This document shows, piece by piece, positions 1 through 9,262 of a stretch of 64,000 nucleotides of DNA. Positions within the stretch are counted from its first letter, which is position 1. Every line of letters starts with the position of its first letter. A model generated the notes under the pieces. The model saw only the letters and a list, made by a program, of their open reading frames with translations. It did not search any database and had not been told where the DNA came from. The position numbers and the translations under genes are program-made. Source of the stretch: JACCTH01 sp050741915 (GTDB lineage Bacteria; Actinomycetota; Acidimicrobiia; Spongiisociales; ZC4RG35); contig JBOGEX010000017.1 in NCBI GenBank assembly GCA_050741915.1, positions 10,575 to 74,574 on the forward strand, given 5' to 3'.

Positions 1-805
1 GGATCTTGCCGCTCTCGGTTTCAACTCCGGTTCGCGCCAACAATGGATGGGGCTTGATCCCAGCCGCCCAGATCACCGTCTCCGCCTCGACAAACGCGTC
101 GTTCTCGAGCCGAATACCGCCTTCTGTGACCTCGGTCACCGGCGAACCCAAGACCAACCGCACGTCGCGTTTGGCGAGAGCCCTCGCCGCCGACTCTGAA
201 AGCGCAGAAGTCAGCGCCGGAGTGATGCGATCGACCGCATCGACCAGGGTGACCGTGGGAGCGGGACCGGTGGCGTAAAAGCGGCGATGGACCTCCCCGA
301 GGAAGTCCGCGAGAGCAGCAGTGAGTTCTGCCCCGGAGAAACCGGCTCCGACCACCGCCACCGAGACGGTCCCTTCCGCCTCCATCCGGGCCAGGATCCG
401 ATTCCGGATGCGTAAGGCATCGACAATGGTCTTGAAGGGAAGTGCTCGTTCGTCGGCGCCGGCCACACCATAGGTGTTCGTAACCGAGCCCAGGGCCAAC
501 ACTAGGGCGTCACCGGCGATTGACTCCGTGGTTTCTCCGAAAAGCCGGTTTACCACAACGCGGCGAGTCAGGGCATCGACAGATTCGATAACACCTTGAA
601 CCAGTTTGGCTTGAGGGGCCAGCTGTCGAATCGGGGCAATGATGTGGCGCGGGTCGACGTCGCCTACCGCTGCCTCCGCCAGCATCGGCGTGAAGAGAAG
701 GAAGTTGTCAGCATTGACCACGACCACTTCGACCCCTGCCTTCCGGCTCAGGCCGCGGGCCACCATCGACCCCGAGAAGCCGCTACCCGCCACGACGACT
801 CTCAT
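1..805 (-). CDS. NAD(P)/FAD-dependent oxidoreductase, NDH-2-like (3' end outside window)
   Basis: The frame is open from an ATG at 805 to the window edge, so the C-terminus is missing. The first residues hold a FAD-binding Rossmann motif (VVVAGSGFSGSMVARGL), and a second dinucleotide site follows near residue 125 (VAVVGAGFSGAEL). This two-Rossmann layout is that of type II NADH dehydrogenases and related flavoprotein disulfide reductases. The family oxidises NADH at the inner face of the membrane and passes electrons to quinone. The start codon overlaps the stop of the upstream NYN gene as ATGA, so the two are probably co-transcribed and translationally coupled. Other pyridine nucleotide oxidoreductases remain possible. 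Confidence 0.8.
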   Translation of the reverse strand, partial: MRVVVAGSGFSGSMVARGLSRKAGVEVVVVNADNFLLFTPMLAEAAVGDVDPRHIIAPIRQLAPQAKLVQGVIESVDALTRRVVVNRLFGETTESIAGDALVLALGSVTNTYGVAGADERALPFKTIVDALRIRNRILARMEAEGTVSVAVVGAGFSGAELTAALADFLGEVHRRFYATGPAPTVTLVDAVDRITPALTSALSESAARALAKRDVRLVLGSPVTEVTEGGIRLENDAFVEAETVIWAAGIKPHPLLARTGVETESGKI

Positions 806-1992
806 CGCAGCCAATCGACTAGGGCTTCGCCCCAAAGGCCGATCGCACCGAACCGCTCGGCCTCTTCCCGGACCCGCCGATCGGACGTGATTACGACCAA
901 AGACGGCTCCGCCCTGGCGAGCTCGATCAAGAACTCATCCGCAGAGGCTGGAAACCGCACCTCTACATTGGGGTGGGTTCCCGGGTGCGCCCCCGCCAGA
1001 TCGAATCGGGAGTCGAAGAGGACCAGCAGCCTCCGCTTGCCCGCCGCCTTGTGGGAGAGCCGGCCCACCGCCGCCTCCACCCGCCCGCGCTCTTTCTTGC
1101 CGGGTGGGTTCTTGAACTGGAACGCCAGATTCCATCCGTCGACTGCCACCGTCAACGGATGAGGGTACGAGAGGAGCCAGTCGATCGCCGCCGCGCTGTC
1201 GGGTCGGATTCCGGTGGGAATTGAAAATGGCTCGGGGCGATCCATCCCGGTCTGAATAGGAGGTGTCGTCGTACCGATTGGAGATACCGACAACGCCTGC
1301 AGGCGAGCGTCAAGATCTCGCGCCAGTTCCACTGGTTCCCGGCGCAGACCACCGGGGAGAGGAGTCGGAGGAGCGGACCTGGCCGCTCGCCGTCGGAGAA
1401 GATCCTCGAGTCGCTGTTGCAGGAGAGCGACTTCCGAGAGAAGTTTCTCGCGAGCCGTCTCAGAGGCAGCCAAGGCCTTCTCAGTCGAACTCAGGGTCGC
1501 CTTGAGCTTCTCGCGGTGCCGCTCTCCTTCGGTGGGTCGCGGCTTTTTTGGAGCGTTGGGAGCTGGTGGTCGGTCGGCCTGCCGCAACTGGCGGCGGAGG
1601 GACTGAATCTCCTCTCTTGCCGCCCGCAGCTCGACCTCGAGTCTGCGCGATGAGTTCTCCTCCAACGTCCGCTGCGCTTCCTCGGTGATAAGGGCCAACC
1701 GCTCCTCCCATCCCGGCTTCCGACGAAGGAACTCCTCCGAGGCCGACCCCTCACCGGTCCCCGATGGCTCACCGCCGGTCCACTCGCCGAGGGCGAGCTC
1801 TCGCAGCCACGGGTTCCGATCGAGTTCGTCGATGAGACTCAGCGCCAGCGGGGCAGGTAACTTCCCCGATCTCTTGGCGACCACCCTGACTCGGGCCGGT
1901 ATCTCAACTTCATCCAGTTGGCGCAGGGCTCTCCTGGCCGCATCGAGCGCTGGAACCAGCAGTCTCGAGTTGAAAGAGTTGGCGGCGCTCAC
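802..1992 (-). CDS. NYN (YacP-like) domain protein with central coiled coil
   Basis: 396 residues from a GTG start. The C-terminal ~115 residues resemble the NYN/PIN-like nuclease fold of YacP: AVDGWNLAF, LVLFDSRFD and VVITSDRRVREEAERFGA place acidic residues where NYN proteins bind metal. The middle (about residues 120-215) is rich in Glu, Arg, Leu and Ala in heptad-like runs and probably forms a coiled coil. The N-terminus has no domain I recognise. NYN proteins of this kind are predicted RNases, but their substrate is unknown. It is divergent from the ilv operon, so the 1992-2018 gap must hold start signals for both directions. It overlaps the downstream oxidoreductase by four bases. Confidence 0.75.
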   Translation of the reverse strand: MSAANSFNSRLLVPALDAARRALRQLDEVEIPARVRVVAKRSGKLPAPLALSLIDELDRNPWLRELALGEWTGGEPSGTGEGSASEEFLRRKPGWEERLALITEEAQRTLEENSSRRLEVELRAAREEIQSLRRQLRQADRPPAPNAPKKPRPTEGERHREKLKATLSSTEKALAASETAREKLLSEVALLQQRLEDLLRRRAARSAPPTPLPGGLRREPVELARDLDARLQALSVSPIGTTTPPIQTGMDRPEPFSIPTGIRPDSAAAIDWLLSYPHPLTVAVDGWNLAFQFKNPPGKKERGRVEAAVGRLSHKAAGKRRLLVLFDSRFDLAGAHPGTHPNVEVRFPASADEFLIELARAEPSLVVITSDRRVREEAERFGAIGLWGEALVDWLR

Positions 1993-2006
1993 AGCCTCGA
2001 TATAAT
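1979..2006 (+). promoter_or_regulatory. Predicted promoter of the ilv operon
   Basis: A perfect TATAAT lies at 2001-2006, with TTGGCG at 1979-1984 and a 16-base spacer. The expected transcription start, about 2013, lies five bases before the leader peptide ATG. This is one of few consensus -10 boxes I noticed in the window, which fits a strong, attenuated biosynthetic operon. Confidence 0.65.
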
Positions 2007-2017
2007 GGTTGCAAGCG

Positions 2018-2047
2018 ATGACAAACCAGATCCTCGTACTTCCCTAG
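2018..2047 (+). CDS. ilv leader peptide MTNQILVLP
   Basis: A ten-codon open frame ATG...TAG encodes MTNQILVLP. Four of nine residues are consecutive branched-chain codons (Ile-Leu-Val-Leu: ATC CTC GTA CTT). Its stop codon abuts the first leader hairpin. This is the composition and position expected of a regulatory leader peptide whose translation senses charged branched-chain tRNAs. There is no clear Shine-Dalgarno sequence, and the predicted RNA start is only ~5 bases upstream, so initiation would be nearly leaderless. The interpretation is inferred from sequence and context. Confidence 0.7.
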   Translation: MTNQILVLP

Positions 2048-2108
2048 CGCACACGCCCCAACCCTGGCGTGTGCGCCTTTGCGACCCTCCCGAACGGGAG
2101 GGTTTTTG
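2047..2108 (+). terminator. Tandem leader hairpins and intrinsic terminator (ilv attenuator)
   Basis: The first hairpin pairs 2047-2057 with 2066-2076 (11 bp perfect, 8-base loop). The second pairs CCCTCCC 2085-2091 with GGGAGGG 2096-2102 and is followed by five Ts at 2103-2107, giving an intrinsic terminator 35 bases before ilvB. The loop of hairpin one (AACCCT 2060-2065) is complementary to AGGGTT 2099-2104 in the terminator, an obvious alternative pairing. With the leader peptide just upstream, this fits transcription attenuation by ribosome stalling. The exact competing structures need folding. Confidence 0.75.
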
Positions 2109-2142
2109 TTTCCCTCGCCAGCCCGAACCAAAGAGGACGACA

Positions 2143-3891
2143 ATGACCAAAAACCCCCAGAGAACTTCGGAAAAGATGACCGGCGCCAAAGCGCTGATCA
2201 CCTCGCTCGAGCACGAGGGGGTCGAGGTCGTCTTTGGTGTTCCGGGCGGAGCCATTCTTCCTGCCTACGACCCACTGCTCGACTCCTCGATCCGACACGT
2301 CCTCGCCCGCCATGAGCAAGGCGCGGGTCACATGGCAGAGGGTTATGCCTGGGCGACGGGGAAGGTCGGCGTCTGCATCGCCACCTCGGGTCCCGGCGCC
2401 ACAAATCTCGTGACCCCTCTCGCAGATGCCCTGATGGACTCGGTCCCGCTGGTGGCGATCACCGGACAGGTTCCGACCACCTCCGTCGGTAACGATGCTT
2501 TCCAGGAGGCGTACACGACCGGCATCACCATGCCGGCGACGAAGCACAACTACTTCGTCACCGATCCCGGCGAGATTTCGAGCGTCATCCACGAGGCGTT
2601 TCACATCGCCTCCACTGGTCGCCCGGGTCCGGTGCTGGTCGACATTCCCAAGGACATCCTCAATCAGAGCACTTCCTGGCAGTTACCGGGAGACTTGGTC
2701 CTTCCGGGCTACAAGCCCACCGTCGATGGCCACCCTCGCCGTATCAAAGAGGCAATCGAGATGATCGGCCACGCCAAAAGGCCGGTGCTCTACGTAGGTG
2801 GCGGGGTTATCAAGGCCAACGCCTCGAACGAACTCCGCCGGTTGGCCGAAGCCGCCGGAATTCCGGTCACCACCACTCTGATGGGCCGGGGAGCCTTCCC
2901 CGACACCCACACCCTCGCTCTCGGGATGCCGGGCATGCACGGCACCTATACCGCCATTACTGCCATCCAGAAGGCCGACCTTCTGATCGCCATCGGCGTC
3001 CGCTTCGACGATCGGGTGACCGGCAATCCGAAGTCATTTGCTCCACACGCCCAAGTTATCCATGTCGATGTCGACCCCGCCGAGATCGGCAAGGTACGAG
3101 CCGCCGAGGTCCCAATCGTCGGTGACTGCCGGCGGGTCCTCAGCCAACTGCTCTCAGCCTGGGGCGAGCGGGAGACGCCGGATCGCACGGCATGGCTCGA
3201 CGTCATCGCCCGTTGGCAAAAGGAACATCCCCTTCGGTATCAGCAAAGCCCCGACGGCCCCATCAAGCCTCAGTTCGTGGTTGAGGAGCTCTACCGGTTG
3301 ACCGGCGGCGATGCGACAGTCGTGGCCGGGGTCGGCCAACACCAGATGTGGGCGAGCCAGTTTTGGAAGTTCGACCGCCCCCGCCGCTGGATCAATTCGG
3401 GCGGCCTCGGAACCATGGGGTTTGCCGTTCCGGCGGCGATCGGAGCCAAGGCCGGGACTCCCGACGAGCTGGTCTTTGCCGTGGATGGCGATGGCTGCTT
3501 TCAGATGACCTGCAACGAGCTGATCACTGCCTCCACCGAGAACATCCCCATCAAAGTCGCCGTCTTCAACAATGGGGTGCACGGCATGGTTACTCAATGG
3601 CAGCGGCTGTTTTATAACGGTCGCTTTTCCCAGACTTTCCTCGGAGACGGGGTCGACTACGCCAAGCTGGCGGAAGCGATGGGATGTGTCGGTCTTCGGG
3701 CCGAGAACCCCGACGAACTCTCCCCGATCCTGGAAAAGGCTCTCTCGATCGACGACCAACCGGTTGTGATCGACGTCGTCATCGATCGTGAGGAGATGGT
3801 GTTCCCGATGGTGCCGGCCGGTGGCTCGAACGACGAAGTCATCCTCGGACCGACCCAGAAGATCATCTCGCCGGCGAGCGACCTGCCGTGA
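2143..3891 (+). CDS. ilvB: Acetolactate synthase large (catalytic) subunit
   Basis: 582 residues from ATG 2143, preceded by AGAGG six bases upstream. A longer open frame from 1918 crosses the leader hairpins and is rejected. The enzyme condenses two pyruvates, or pyruvate plus 2-oxobutyrate, as the first common step of Val/Leu/Ile synthesis, using ThDP, Mg2+ and FAD. Visible motifs: the ThDP-activating glutamate region (ARHEQGAGHMAEGYA, ~residue 50), the central FAD domain with RFDDRVTGN, and the ThDP/Mg motif GDGCFQMTCNEL near residue 450. First structural gene of ilvB-ilvN-ilvC-leuA, under the leader attenuator. Confidence 0.95.
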   Translation: MTKNPQRTSEKMTGAKALITSLEHEGVEVVFGVPGGAILPAYDPLLDSSIRHVLARHEQGAGHMAEGYAWATGKVGVCIATSGPGATNLVTPLADALMDSVPLVAITGQVPTTSVGNDAFQEAYTTGITMPATKHNYFVTDPGEISSVIHEAFHIASTGRPGPVLVDIPKDILNQSTSWQLPGDLVLPGYKPTVDGHPRRIKEAIEMIGHAKRPVLYVGGGVIKANASNELRRLAEAAGIPVTTTLMGRGAFPDTHTLALGMPGMHGTYTAITAIQKADLLIAIGVRFDDRVTGNPKSFAPHAQVIHVDVDPAEIGKVRAAEVPIVGDCRRVLSQLLSAWGERETPDRTAWLDVIARWQKEHPLRYQQSPDGPIKPQFVVEELYRLTGGDATVVAGVGQHQMWASQFWKFDRPRRWINSGGLGTMGFAVPAAIGAKAGTPDELVFAVDGDGCFQMTCNELITASTENIPIKVAVFNNGVHGMVTQWQRLFYNGRFSQTFLGDGVDYAKLAEAMGCVGLRAENPDELSPILEKALSIDDQPVVIDVVIDREEMVFPMVPAGGSNDEVILGPTQKIISPASDLP

Positions 3892-3955
3892 GAAGACCCC
3901 CCTCCCCGGGGTACTCCCCCCAACGCGCGCTTCGCTCGCTGGGGGGAGAAACACA
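3892..3955 (+). repeat. G/C-rich palindromic intergenic repeat, copy 1
   Basis: CTCCCCCC at 3914-3921 pairs with GGGGGGAG at 3941-3948 around a partly paired loop. A close relative lies at 60330-60361, sharing the CTCCCCCCAACG arm and the CGCTCGCTGGGGG arm. Here the 3' arm also provides the ribosome binding site of ilvN, so folding of the repeat could hide that site. Two copies in 64 kb suggest a dispersed REP-like family. Confidence 0.6.
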
Positions 3956-4462
3956 ATGAACCACACGCTTTCGGTCGTCGTCGAGGACAAGCCCGGCGTC
4001 CTGGCGCGGGTCTCCTCCTTGCTGGCCCGGCGTGGTTTCAACATCCACTCCCTGGCCGTCGGCCCTTCCCACGAAGAAGGGATGTCGCGGATGACGGTCG
4101 TCGTCGAGGCGGCAGATATCGAGCAGGTGAAGAAGCAACTCCACAAGCTGATCAACGTCGTCAAGATCTCCGAGTTCGATCCCGAAACCTCGATCGAGCG
4201 GGAGATCATGCTGGTGCGAGTCACCGGGGGCGCCGGCAAGAGAGGCGAGATCCTCGAAATTGCCGCCGTCTTCTCCGCCATCGCCGTCGACGTCGGACAC
4301 AACTCCATCACCTTCCAGATCGCGGGCGAACCCCGCAAAGTCAACGACTTCCTCGAGCTGGTCCGTCCTTACGGCTTGGTCGAGTTGGTCAAGTCCGGCC
4401 GGGTAGCCCTCTCGCGAGAGCCAAAAGGAAAACCCGCCCCCCGACTGCGGGCCGTCAACTGA
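3956..4462 (+). CDS. ilvN: Acetolactate synthase small (regulatory) subunit
   Basis: 168 residues from ATG 3956. This start was chosen over an upstream in-frame ATG at 3788 because protein similarity begins with [19 protein letters not shown], the start of the N-terminal ACT domain, and because GGGGGGAG lies seven bases upstream. The ACT domain (about 1-75) binds the feedback inhibitor valine, and the C-terminal domain (about 85-165, [20 protein letters not shown]) contacts IlvB. Length is typical of bacterial IlvN/IlvH. It lies 64 bases after ilvB, with the palindromic repeat between them. Confidence 0.95.
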   Translation: MNHTLSVVVEDKPGVLARVSSLLARRGFNIHSLAVGPSHEEGMSRMTVVVEAADIEQVKKQLHKLINVVKISEFDPETSIEREIMLVRVTGGAGKRGEILEIAAVFSAIAVDVGHNSITFQIAGEPRKVNDFLELVRPYGLVELVKSGRVALSREPKGKPAPRLRAVN

Positions 4463-4472
4463 GGGAGGACCC

Positions 4473-5477
4473 ATGGGCAAGATCTACTACGAAGACGACG
4501 CCGATCCGACGCTGATCAAGAGCCGCAAGGTGGCCGTGATCGGCTATGGCAGCCAGGGCCATGCCCATTCGCTCAATCTTTCCGAGTCGGGCGCGGAAGT
4601 GGTGGTCGGGCTACGCCCCGCATCGACCTCGGCCGACAAGGCCACCGAGCTCGGGCTCAAAGTGATGGCTCCCGCCGAGGCGGCCGCCTGGGCCGACACT
4701 GTGATGCTGCTGGTCCCCGACCAGCACATGGGGGACCTCTATCGCCAGGAGATCGGGCCCCAGCTAGAGAAGGGGGACGCCCTCATGTTCGCTCACGGTT
4801 TCAACATCCACTACGGGGCCATAGTTGCCCCCGAAGACGTCGACGTCTTGATGGTGGCACCCAAGGGACCGGGGCATCTGGTACGGCGGACCTTCACCGC
4901 GGGCTCGGGCGTCCCCTGCCTCCTGGCCGTTCGTCAAGACGCCAGCGGTGGAGCCCACGAACTCGGTCTCTCCTACGCCTGGGGCATCGGAGGCGCCCGG
5001 GCCGGGGTTCTCGAAACCACGTTCAAGGAGGAGACCGAGACCGATCTCTTCGGTGAACAGGTGATCCTCTGCGGCGGGGTCTCGGCGCTAATCAAGAGTG
5101 CCTACGAAACTTTGGTCGAGGCCGGCTATCAACCCGAGTCGGCCTATTTCGAAACCCTCCATGAGCTCAAACTGATCGTCGACCTCCTCTACGAAGGCGG
5201 TCTTTCGTGGATGCGCTACTCAATTTCGGACACTGCCGAGTACGGCGATTACACCCGGGGCGGACGCATCGTCACCGACGAAACCAAGGCCGAGATGCGA
5301 AAGGTGCTCGACGAGATCCAATCGGGAGCCTTTGCCAACGAGTGGCTGGCCCAGGCTCGGGAAGGCGCACCCTTCCTGCTCGAACAACGGGCCGCCAACC
5401 GCAACCACCCCATCGAGAAGGTGGGACGGGAGCTGCGAGGCCTCATGCCGTTTCTGACTCCCAAGGAGGCACCATGA
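4473..5477 (+). CDS. ilvC: Ketol-acid reductoisomerase (NADP+)
   Basis: 334 residues, the class I length. It isomerises and reduces acetolactate or acetohydroxybutyrate to the dihydroxy acids with NADPH and Mg2+. The N-terminal Rossmann motif [17 protein letters not shown] is at about residues 24-40. The C-terminal knotted domain has the metal-binding acidic residues around [12 protein letters not shown] and the helix with [13 protein letters not shown]. The GGGAGG ribosome binding site is just upstream. Its stop overlaps the leuA start as ATGA, implying translational coupling. Confidence 0.96.
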   Translation: MGKIYYEDDADPTLIKSRKVAVIGYGSQGHAHSLNLSESGAEVVVGLRPASTSADKATELGLKVMAPAEAAAWADTVMLLVPDQHMGDLYRQEIGPQLEKGDALMFAHGFNIHYGAIVAPEDVDVLMVAPKGPGHLVRRTFTAGSGVPCLLAVRQDASGGAHELGLSYAWGIGGARAGVLETTFKEETETDLFGEQVILCGGVSALIKSAYETLVEAGYQPESAYFETLHELKLIVDLLYEGGLSWMRYSISDTAEYGDYTRGGRIVTDETKAEMRKVLDEIQSGAFANEWLAQAREGAPFLLEQRAANRNHPIEKVGRELRGLMPFLTPKEAP

Positions 5478-6982
5478 CCCTCTCCGATCGTTTGATCATC
5501 TTCGACACCACCCTCCGCGACGGCGAGCAGGCGCCGGGGATCGCCCTCACTCCCGAGGAAAAGGTCACCATCGCCCACCAGCTGGCGAAGCTGCGAGTTG
5601 ACGTGCTAGAAGCGGGGTTCGCCGCTTCCTCCCCCGGTGACTTCGAGGCCGTCAACCGCATTGCCAACGAGGTGCGCGGTCCGGTCATCGCTTCGTTGGC
5701 CCGTGCCCATCCCGACGACATCGATAAGGCCTACGAGGCCCTGAAGGGGGCGGAGAACTTTCGGATCCACGTATTCATGTCGACCTCACCGATCCACATG
5801 GAGAAGATGCTGCGGCTGACTCCTGACGAAGTGTTGCGGGCCTCGGTGGAAGGAGTCCGGCGAGCACGCCAATACACCGACGATATCGAGTTCTCCCCGC
5901 AGGATGCCACTCGCTCCGATCCCGACTTCATGATCTCGGTATGCCGAGCGGCAGTCGAAGCGGGAGCGACGACGATCAACATTCCCGACACTGTTGGCTT
6001 TGCCACCCCTCGAGACTTTGTCGAGTTGCTGCAACGAGTCTTCAAAGAGGTGAGGGGCGATCGCGAGGATGTGACGATGTCAGTTCATTGTCACAACGAC
6101 CTCGGTTTGGCGGTGGCCAACTCCCTCTCCTCGATCGCCGCTGGCGCCCGCCAGATTGAGGGCGCCATCAACGGCATCGGCGAACGGGCCGGCAACACCT
6201 CGATCGAGGAAGTGGTGATGGCCGTAAAGACCCGCCAGGACGCATTTGGAGTCGATCTGGGAGTCGATACCACCCAACTCTTTGACACCTCTCGGCTGGT
6301 GTCCCGACTCACGGGTTATCCGGTGCAATACAACAAGGCGGTGGTCGGGCGCAATGCCTTCGCCCACGAGTCCGGCATCCACCAACACGGCGTGCTGCGA
6401 GATAAGGAGACGTACGAGATCATGGATGCCGCCGCAGTCGGGCAGCAAGCGGCGCAGATTGTCCTCGGCAAGCATTCGGGTCGAGCCGGCTTCACCGATG
6501 CGCTGGAAAAGATGGGGATCGTCTTAGAAGATGAGGCATATGCCCGCGCCTTCGTTCGGTTCAAGCAACTGGCGGACCGCAAGATCCAGATCACAGAGGA
6601 CGAGATCAGGGCGATCGTCGAGGACCAGATCGGTGCCTCAAAGGAGAAGATTCGGCTGGTGGGAATTCAGGTCGCCGGAGGAAGCGATCTCACTCCGATC
6701 GCCACGGTGAGGGTGGAGAAAGACGGGGCCGAACAAGTTTTTTCGGGCCAGGGCGATGGGATGATCCACGCCACTTTTGCGGCCCTCCGCCTGGCCTTTG
6801 GGACCGAGGCCAAGTTGATCGATTATCGGGTGGTGCCGGTCACTTCCGGAGCCGATGCCATGGCCGAGGTGAATGTCGTCGTCCAGATCGACGATCGCAC
6901 CTACTCCGGCCACTCGGTAAATACCGACGTCGTCGAGGGGTCTGCGGAGGCGTTTGCCAACGCCCTCAACAAAGCCTCCTGA
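5474..6982 (+). CDS. leuA: 2-isopropylmalate synthase
   Basis: 502 residues from ATG 5474, with AAGGAGG five bases upstream. It condenses 2-oxoisovalerate and acetyl-CoA, the first committed step to leucine. The TIM-barrel catalytic domain shows [12 protein letters not shown] at residue ~10 (metal and substrate site), [14 protein letters not shown] near 200 (metal-binding HxH) and the GAGNTS-like loop [13 protein letters not shown]-terminal LeuA allosteric domain (from ~residue 375) is present, so leucine feedback inhibition is expected. The length and domain order match the ~500-residue LeuA class rather than the ~600-residue mycobacterial type. Citramalate or homocitrate synthase is a less likely alternative. 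The rest of the leucine pathway here is leuB, 4.6 kb downstream. Confidence 0.92.
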   Translation: MTLSDRLIIFDTTLRDGEQAPGIALTPEEKVTIAHQLAKLRVDVLEAGFAASSPGDFEAVNRIANEVRGPVIASLARAHPDDIDKAYEALKGAENFRIHVFMSTSPIHMEKMLRLTPDEVLRASVEGVRRARQYTDDIEFSPQDATRSDPDFMISVCRAAVEAGATTINIPDTVGFATPRDFVELLQRVFKEVRGDREDVTMSVHCHNDLGLAVANSLSSIAAGARQIEGAINGIGERAGNTSIEEVVMAVKTRQDAFGVDLGVDTTQLFDTSRLVSRLTGYPVQYNKAVVGRNAFAHESGIHQHGVLRDKETYEIMDAAAVGQQAAQIVLGKHSGRAGFTDALEKMGIVLEDEAYARAFVRFKQLADRKIQITEDEIRAIVEDQIGASKEKIRLVGIQVAGGSDLTPIATVRVEKDGAEQVFSGQGDGMIHATFAALRLAFGTEAKLIDYRVVPVTSGADAMAEVNVVVQIDDRTYSGHSVNTDVVEGSAEAFANALNKAS

Positions 6983-7024
6983 AGTAGTCGGGTGTCGATG
7001 ACGGACCGCCGCCAAACCGCCCGG

Positions 7025-7133
7025 CAAATTTGTTGCACCACGACCACTTCTACGCAAATCTGTCGCACCACGACCAATCCCTGGGTTGCCCTGCAACAAA
7101 TTGCCGAGGGATGGTCGTCCTGCACCGAATTTG
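7025..7133 (+). repeat. Dispersed intergenic repeat A, copy 1 (two direct and two inverted units)
   Basis: Two direct units of about 23 bases start 30 bases apart (7025-7047 and 7055-7077) with core CAAATYTGTYGCACCACGACCA. Two units in reverse orientation follow: a partial one at about 7086-7102 and a fuller one at 7112-7133. The RNA could fold into a long hairpin. A homologous element with the same 30-base spacing lies at 18114-18190. The rest of the 306-base gap between leuA and the next gene shows nothing else recognisable, apart from a possible TAGTCT box upstream of the lipoprotein. Confidence 0.7.
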
Positions 7134-7288
7134 GGACGCGACATGCGCTCAGCTCGAGTTGAACGATCTCGACCGAGGCTGAGCCCCGCCAGAACCCCAG
7201 ACGAGGACGATCCCCCAGCCAGCGCTCTCGCCGCCCGAGCTTCCTAGTCTTTAGCCATCGAAGCCCGGATCAAATGAGGAGACTCGAC

Positions 7289-7927
7289 ATGCGGGTTCAT
7301 CGACGTGCGTTGTTGGCGCTCGTCGCCCTCCTGATGATGTCCTGTCAGGGCGGGACCACTACCGAGACGACCGCTGCGCCCGTCGAGACCACTGACGCCA
7401 CAGAGGAGACCTCGGATTCAGGATCGGTGGGAAGTGTTGAAGACATGCCGGCCGAGTGTGTGGATGCGCTCCGTGACTATCTGAGGGCCATTGAACCGAT
7501 CGTCGAAGGCGTGGATTTCCAGTCGACCACAATGTCCGATTTCGAGGCACTGGGCGAGGAGCTGGCCGATGCCACCGAGGGATTCGAGGAGCGAACCGAG
7601 TCATGCCCCGACCTCGACGTATCTACCGCAGAGAGTTTCGATCTGATTCGGGAGTTTGCGGAAAGCGAAGCGCCGGGCACAGTGGCTTACTTCAACTTCA
7701 TCGAAGAGTTCGTGGGCTCCTTCGAGGAGACCGGTGCGGCCTCAGGTGACTGCGAGACCGACATCGCCGCCTTCCAGGAGTATGTCGACCGGACCGACTC
7801 GATGAGCGAGCTCACTGCCAGCGAGGTCGCCGCCGCGAGCAACTTGATGAGCACGATCGCCGTTGTGTGCTCAGACGAGCGATTTCTGGAATGGCAAGAG
7901 GAAATCTCCGACTGGACCAGCGGCTGA
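7289..7927 (+). CDS. Predicted lipoprotein, function unknown
   Basis: 212 residues from ATG 7289, chosen because GAGGAG lies seven bases upstream. An in-frame ATG at 7274 lacks this. A short positively charged start (MRVHRRALL) and hydrophobic stretch end in the lipobox LMMSC, so the mature protein should be lipidated at Cys and anchored outside the cell. A Thr/Glu-rich linker follows. The remainder is acidic, mostly helical in composition and has several cysteines. I do not recognise a family. It precedes two CNNM/CBS membrane proteins on the same strand. Confidence 0.75.
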   Translation: MRVHRRALLALVALLMMSCQGGTTTETTAAPVETTDATEETSDSGSVGSVEDMPAECVDALRDYLRAIEPIVEGVDFQSTTMSDFEALGEELADATEGFEERTESCPDLDVSTAESFDLIREFAESEAPGTVAYFNFIEEFVGSFEETGAASGDCETDIAAFQEYVDRTDSMSELTASEVAAASNLMSTIAVVCSDERFLEWQEEISDWTSG

Positions 7928-7960
7928 CACCACTGCGGGAGATGCTCCATTAGTACGGGC

Positions 7961-9262
7961 TTGGGCCTGGGCCTGGTCGCGGTCCTGGTCCTTCTCACGG
8001 CGTTCTTCGTGGCAGGCGAATTTGCCTTGGTCGCGGTCGATCGCAGCCGAGTCAAGCGGCTAGCGGCGGAAGGTGATCGCGCGGCCAGCCAGATCAACGG
8101 GTCGCTTTCCCGACTCTCGTTCGAATTGTCCGGAGCTCAACTTGGAATTACCATCACCTCGCTCCTGACCGGTGCCATCGCCGAACCGGCCCTGGCCGGC
8201 CTCTTCGAGCCCCTCCTGCAAAGAATCGGTTGGGAAGGCGTCACGGATCGACCTGAATTCGCCATCGGCCTCGCCCTCTTCGTCGCCAACATCGCCTCGA
8301 TGCTCATCGGCGAGCTGGTGCCGAAAAACTTCGCTCTCGCCAAACCCTTCGGTACCGCCAAGGCGGTCGCCATCCCGATGTCGTGGGTCAATCGACTCCT
8401 CCGGCCGGTGATTCTTCTTCTCAACCGGGCTGCCAACTGGACGGTGAGCAAGCTCGGAATCGAACCGCGCGAGGAGCTGGCTGGGGTCAGGTCACTAGAA
8501 GAGCTGGAGCTCATCATCCGCTCCTCGGGCGAAGGCGGAGAGCTCGACGACGCCGAGCTTTCTCTCCTCACCAGGGCGATCTCCTTCACCGAGAAGGTAG
8601 CAGCGGACGTGATGGTTCCGCGCGTCGACGTCGAAGGCTTGTCAAGATTCGATTCGGTCGCCGATTTGCGCCGTTTGGCCCGTGACTCAGGACACTCCCG
8701 GTTCCCGATCTTCGGCGAGGACCGCGACGAGATTGTCGGCGTCGTCCATGTCAAGGACACCTTCCGGGTGCAATCCGAACGACGCTCGATTACTCCGGTG
8801 GCTCACATAGCCAAGCCGGCCCTGATAGTTCCCGACTCCCGTCATCTCGACGATCTCTTGGTTGACATGCAGCGCCAGAGTCGGGCGCTGGCGTTGGTGG
8901 TCGACGAGTACGGGGCCTTGGCGGGAATTGTCACGATTGAAGATTTGCTCGAGGAGATCCTGGGTGAGATCAGCGACGAGCACGACGTCGGGGTCGTCGG
9001 GCTCGAGGACTCGGATCAGGAGGTCTCAGAACAGATCGAGATCCGGGGCTTGGCCAACCGCCACGACGTGGAGGACGAACTCGGTCTCGATCTACCGGAG
9101 GGCCACTTCGAGACTCTCGGTGGGTTCCTGATCGCCCAACTCGGCCGCTTCCCCGAGCCCGGCGAGAAGATCACCTACGGATCGCTCATCTTCGAAGTTC
9201 TCTCGATGGACGGCCATCGGATCGATCGGGTGGGCGTCACCCGTCTCGGCGCTCGCACATGA
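7961..9262 (+). CDS. CNNM/CBS/CorC_HlyC membrane protein (hemolysin-C family), first of a pair
   Basis: 433 residues from TTG 7961. The N-terminal CNNM (DUF21) domain has several hydrophobic segments (LGLVAVLVLLTAFFVAGEFA and later ones to about residue 145). A CBS pair follows at ~200-320 (VPRVDVEGL; IVTIEDLLEEILGEI), then a CorC_HlyC domain at ~340-430. The family is linked to Mg2+/divalent cation export or homeostasis. The start is uncertain. ATT at 7949 is in frame and sits seven bases after GGGAG (7937-7941), a better spacing than TTG 7961. Its stop overlaps the start of the second CNNM gene as ATGA. Confidence 0.88.
   Translation: MGLGLVAVLVLLTAFFVAGEFALVAVDRSRVKRLAAEGDRAASQINGSLSRLSFELSGAQLGITITSLLTGAIAEPALAGLFEPLLQRIGWEGVTDRPEFAIGLALFVANIASMLIGELVPKNFALAKPFGTAKAVAIPMSWVNRLLRPVILLLNRAANWTVSKLGIEPREELAGVRSLEELELIIRSSGEGGELDDAELSLLTRAISFTEKVAADVMVPRVDVEGLSRFDSVADLRRLARDSGHSRFPIFGEDRDEIVGVVHVKDTFRVQSERRSITPVAHIAKPALIVPDSRHLDDLLVDMQRQSRALALVVDEYGALAGIVTIEDLLEEILGEISDEHDVGVVGLEDSDQEVSEQIEIRGLANRHDVEDELGLDLPEGHFETLGGFLIAQLGRFPEPGEKITYGSLIFEVLSMDGHRIDRVGVTRLGART

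Noticed and set aside
3154..4344. 396-codon minus-strand frame across ilvB-ilvN
   Set aside because: It crosses two recognised genes and their gap, and has no domain-like composition.
7025..7133. Possible CRISPR-like array
   Set aside because: Only two direct units, no conserved-length unique spacers, inverted units follow, and no cas genes are nearby.
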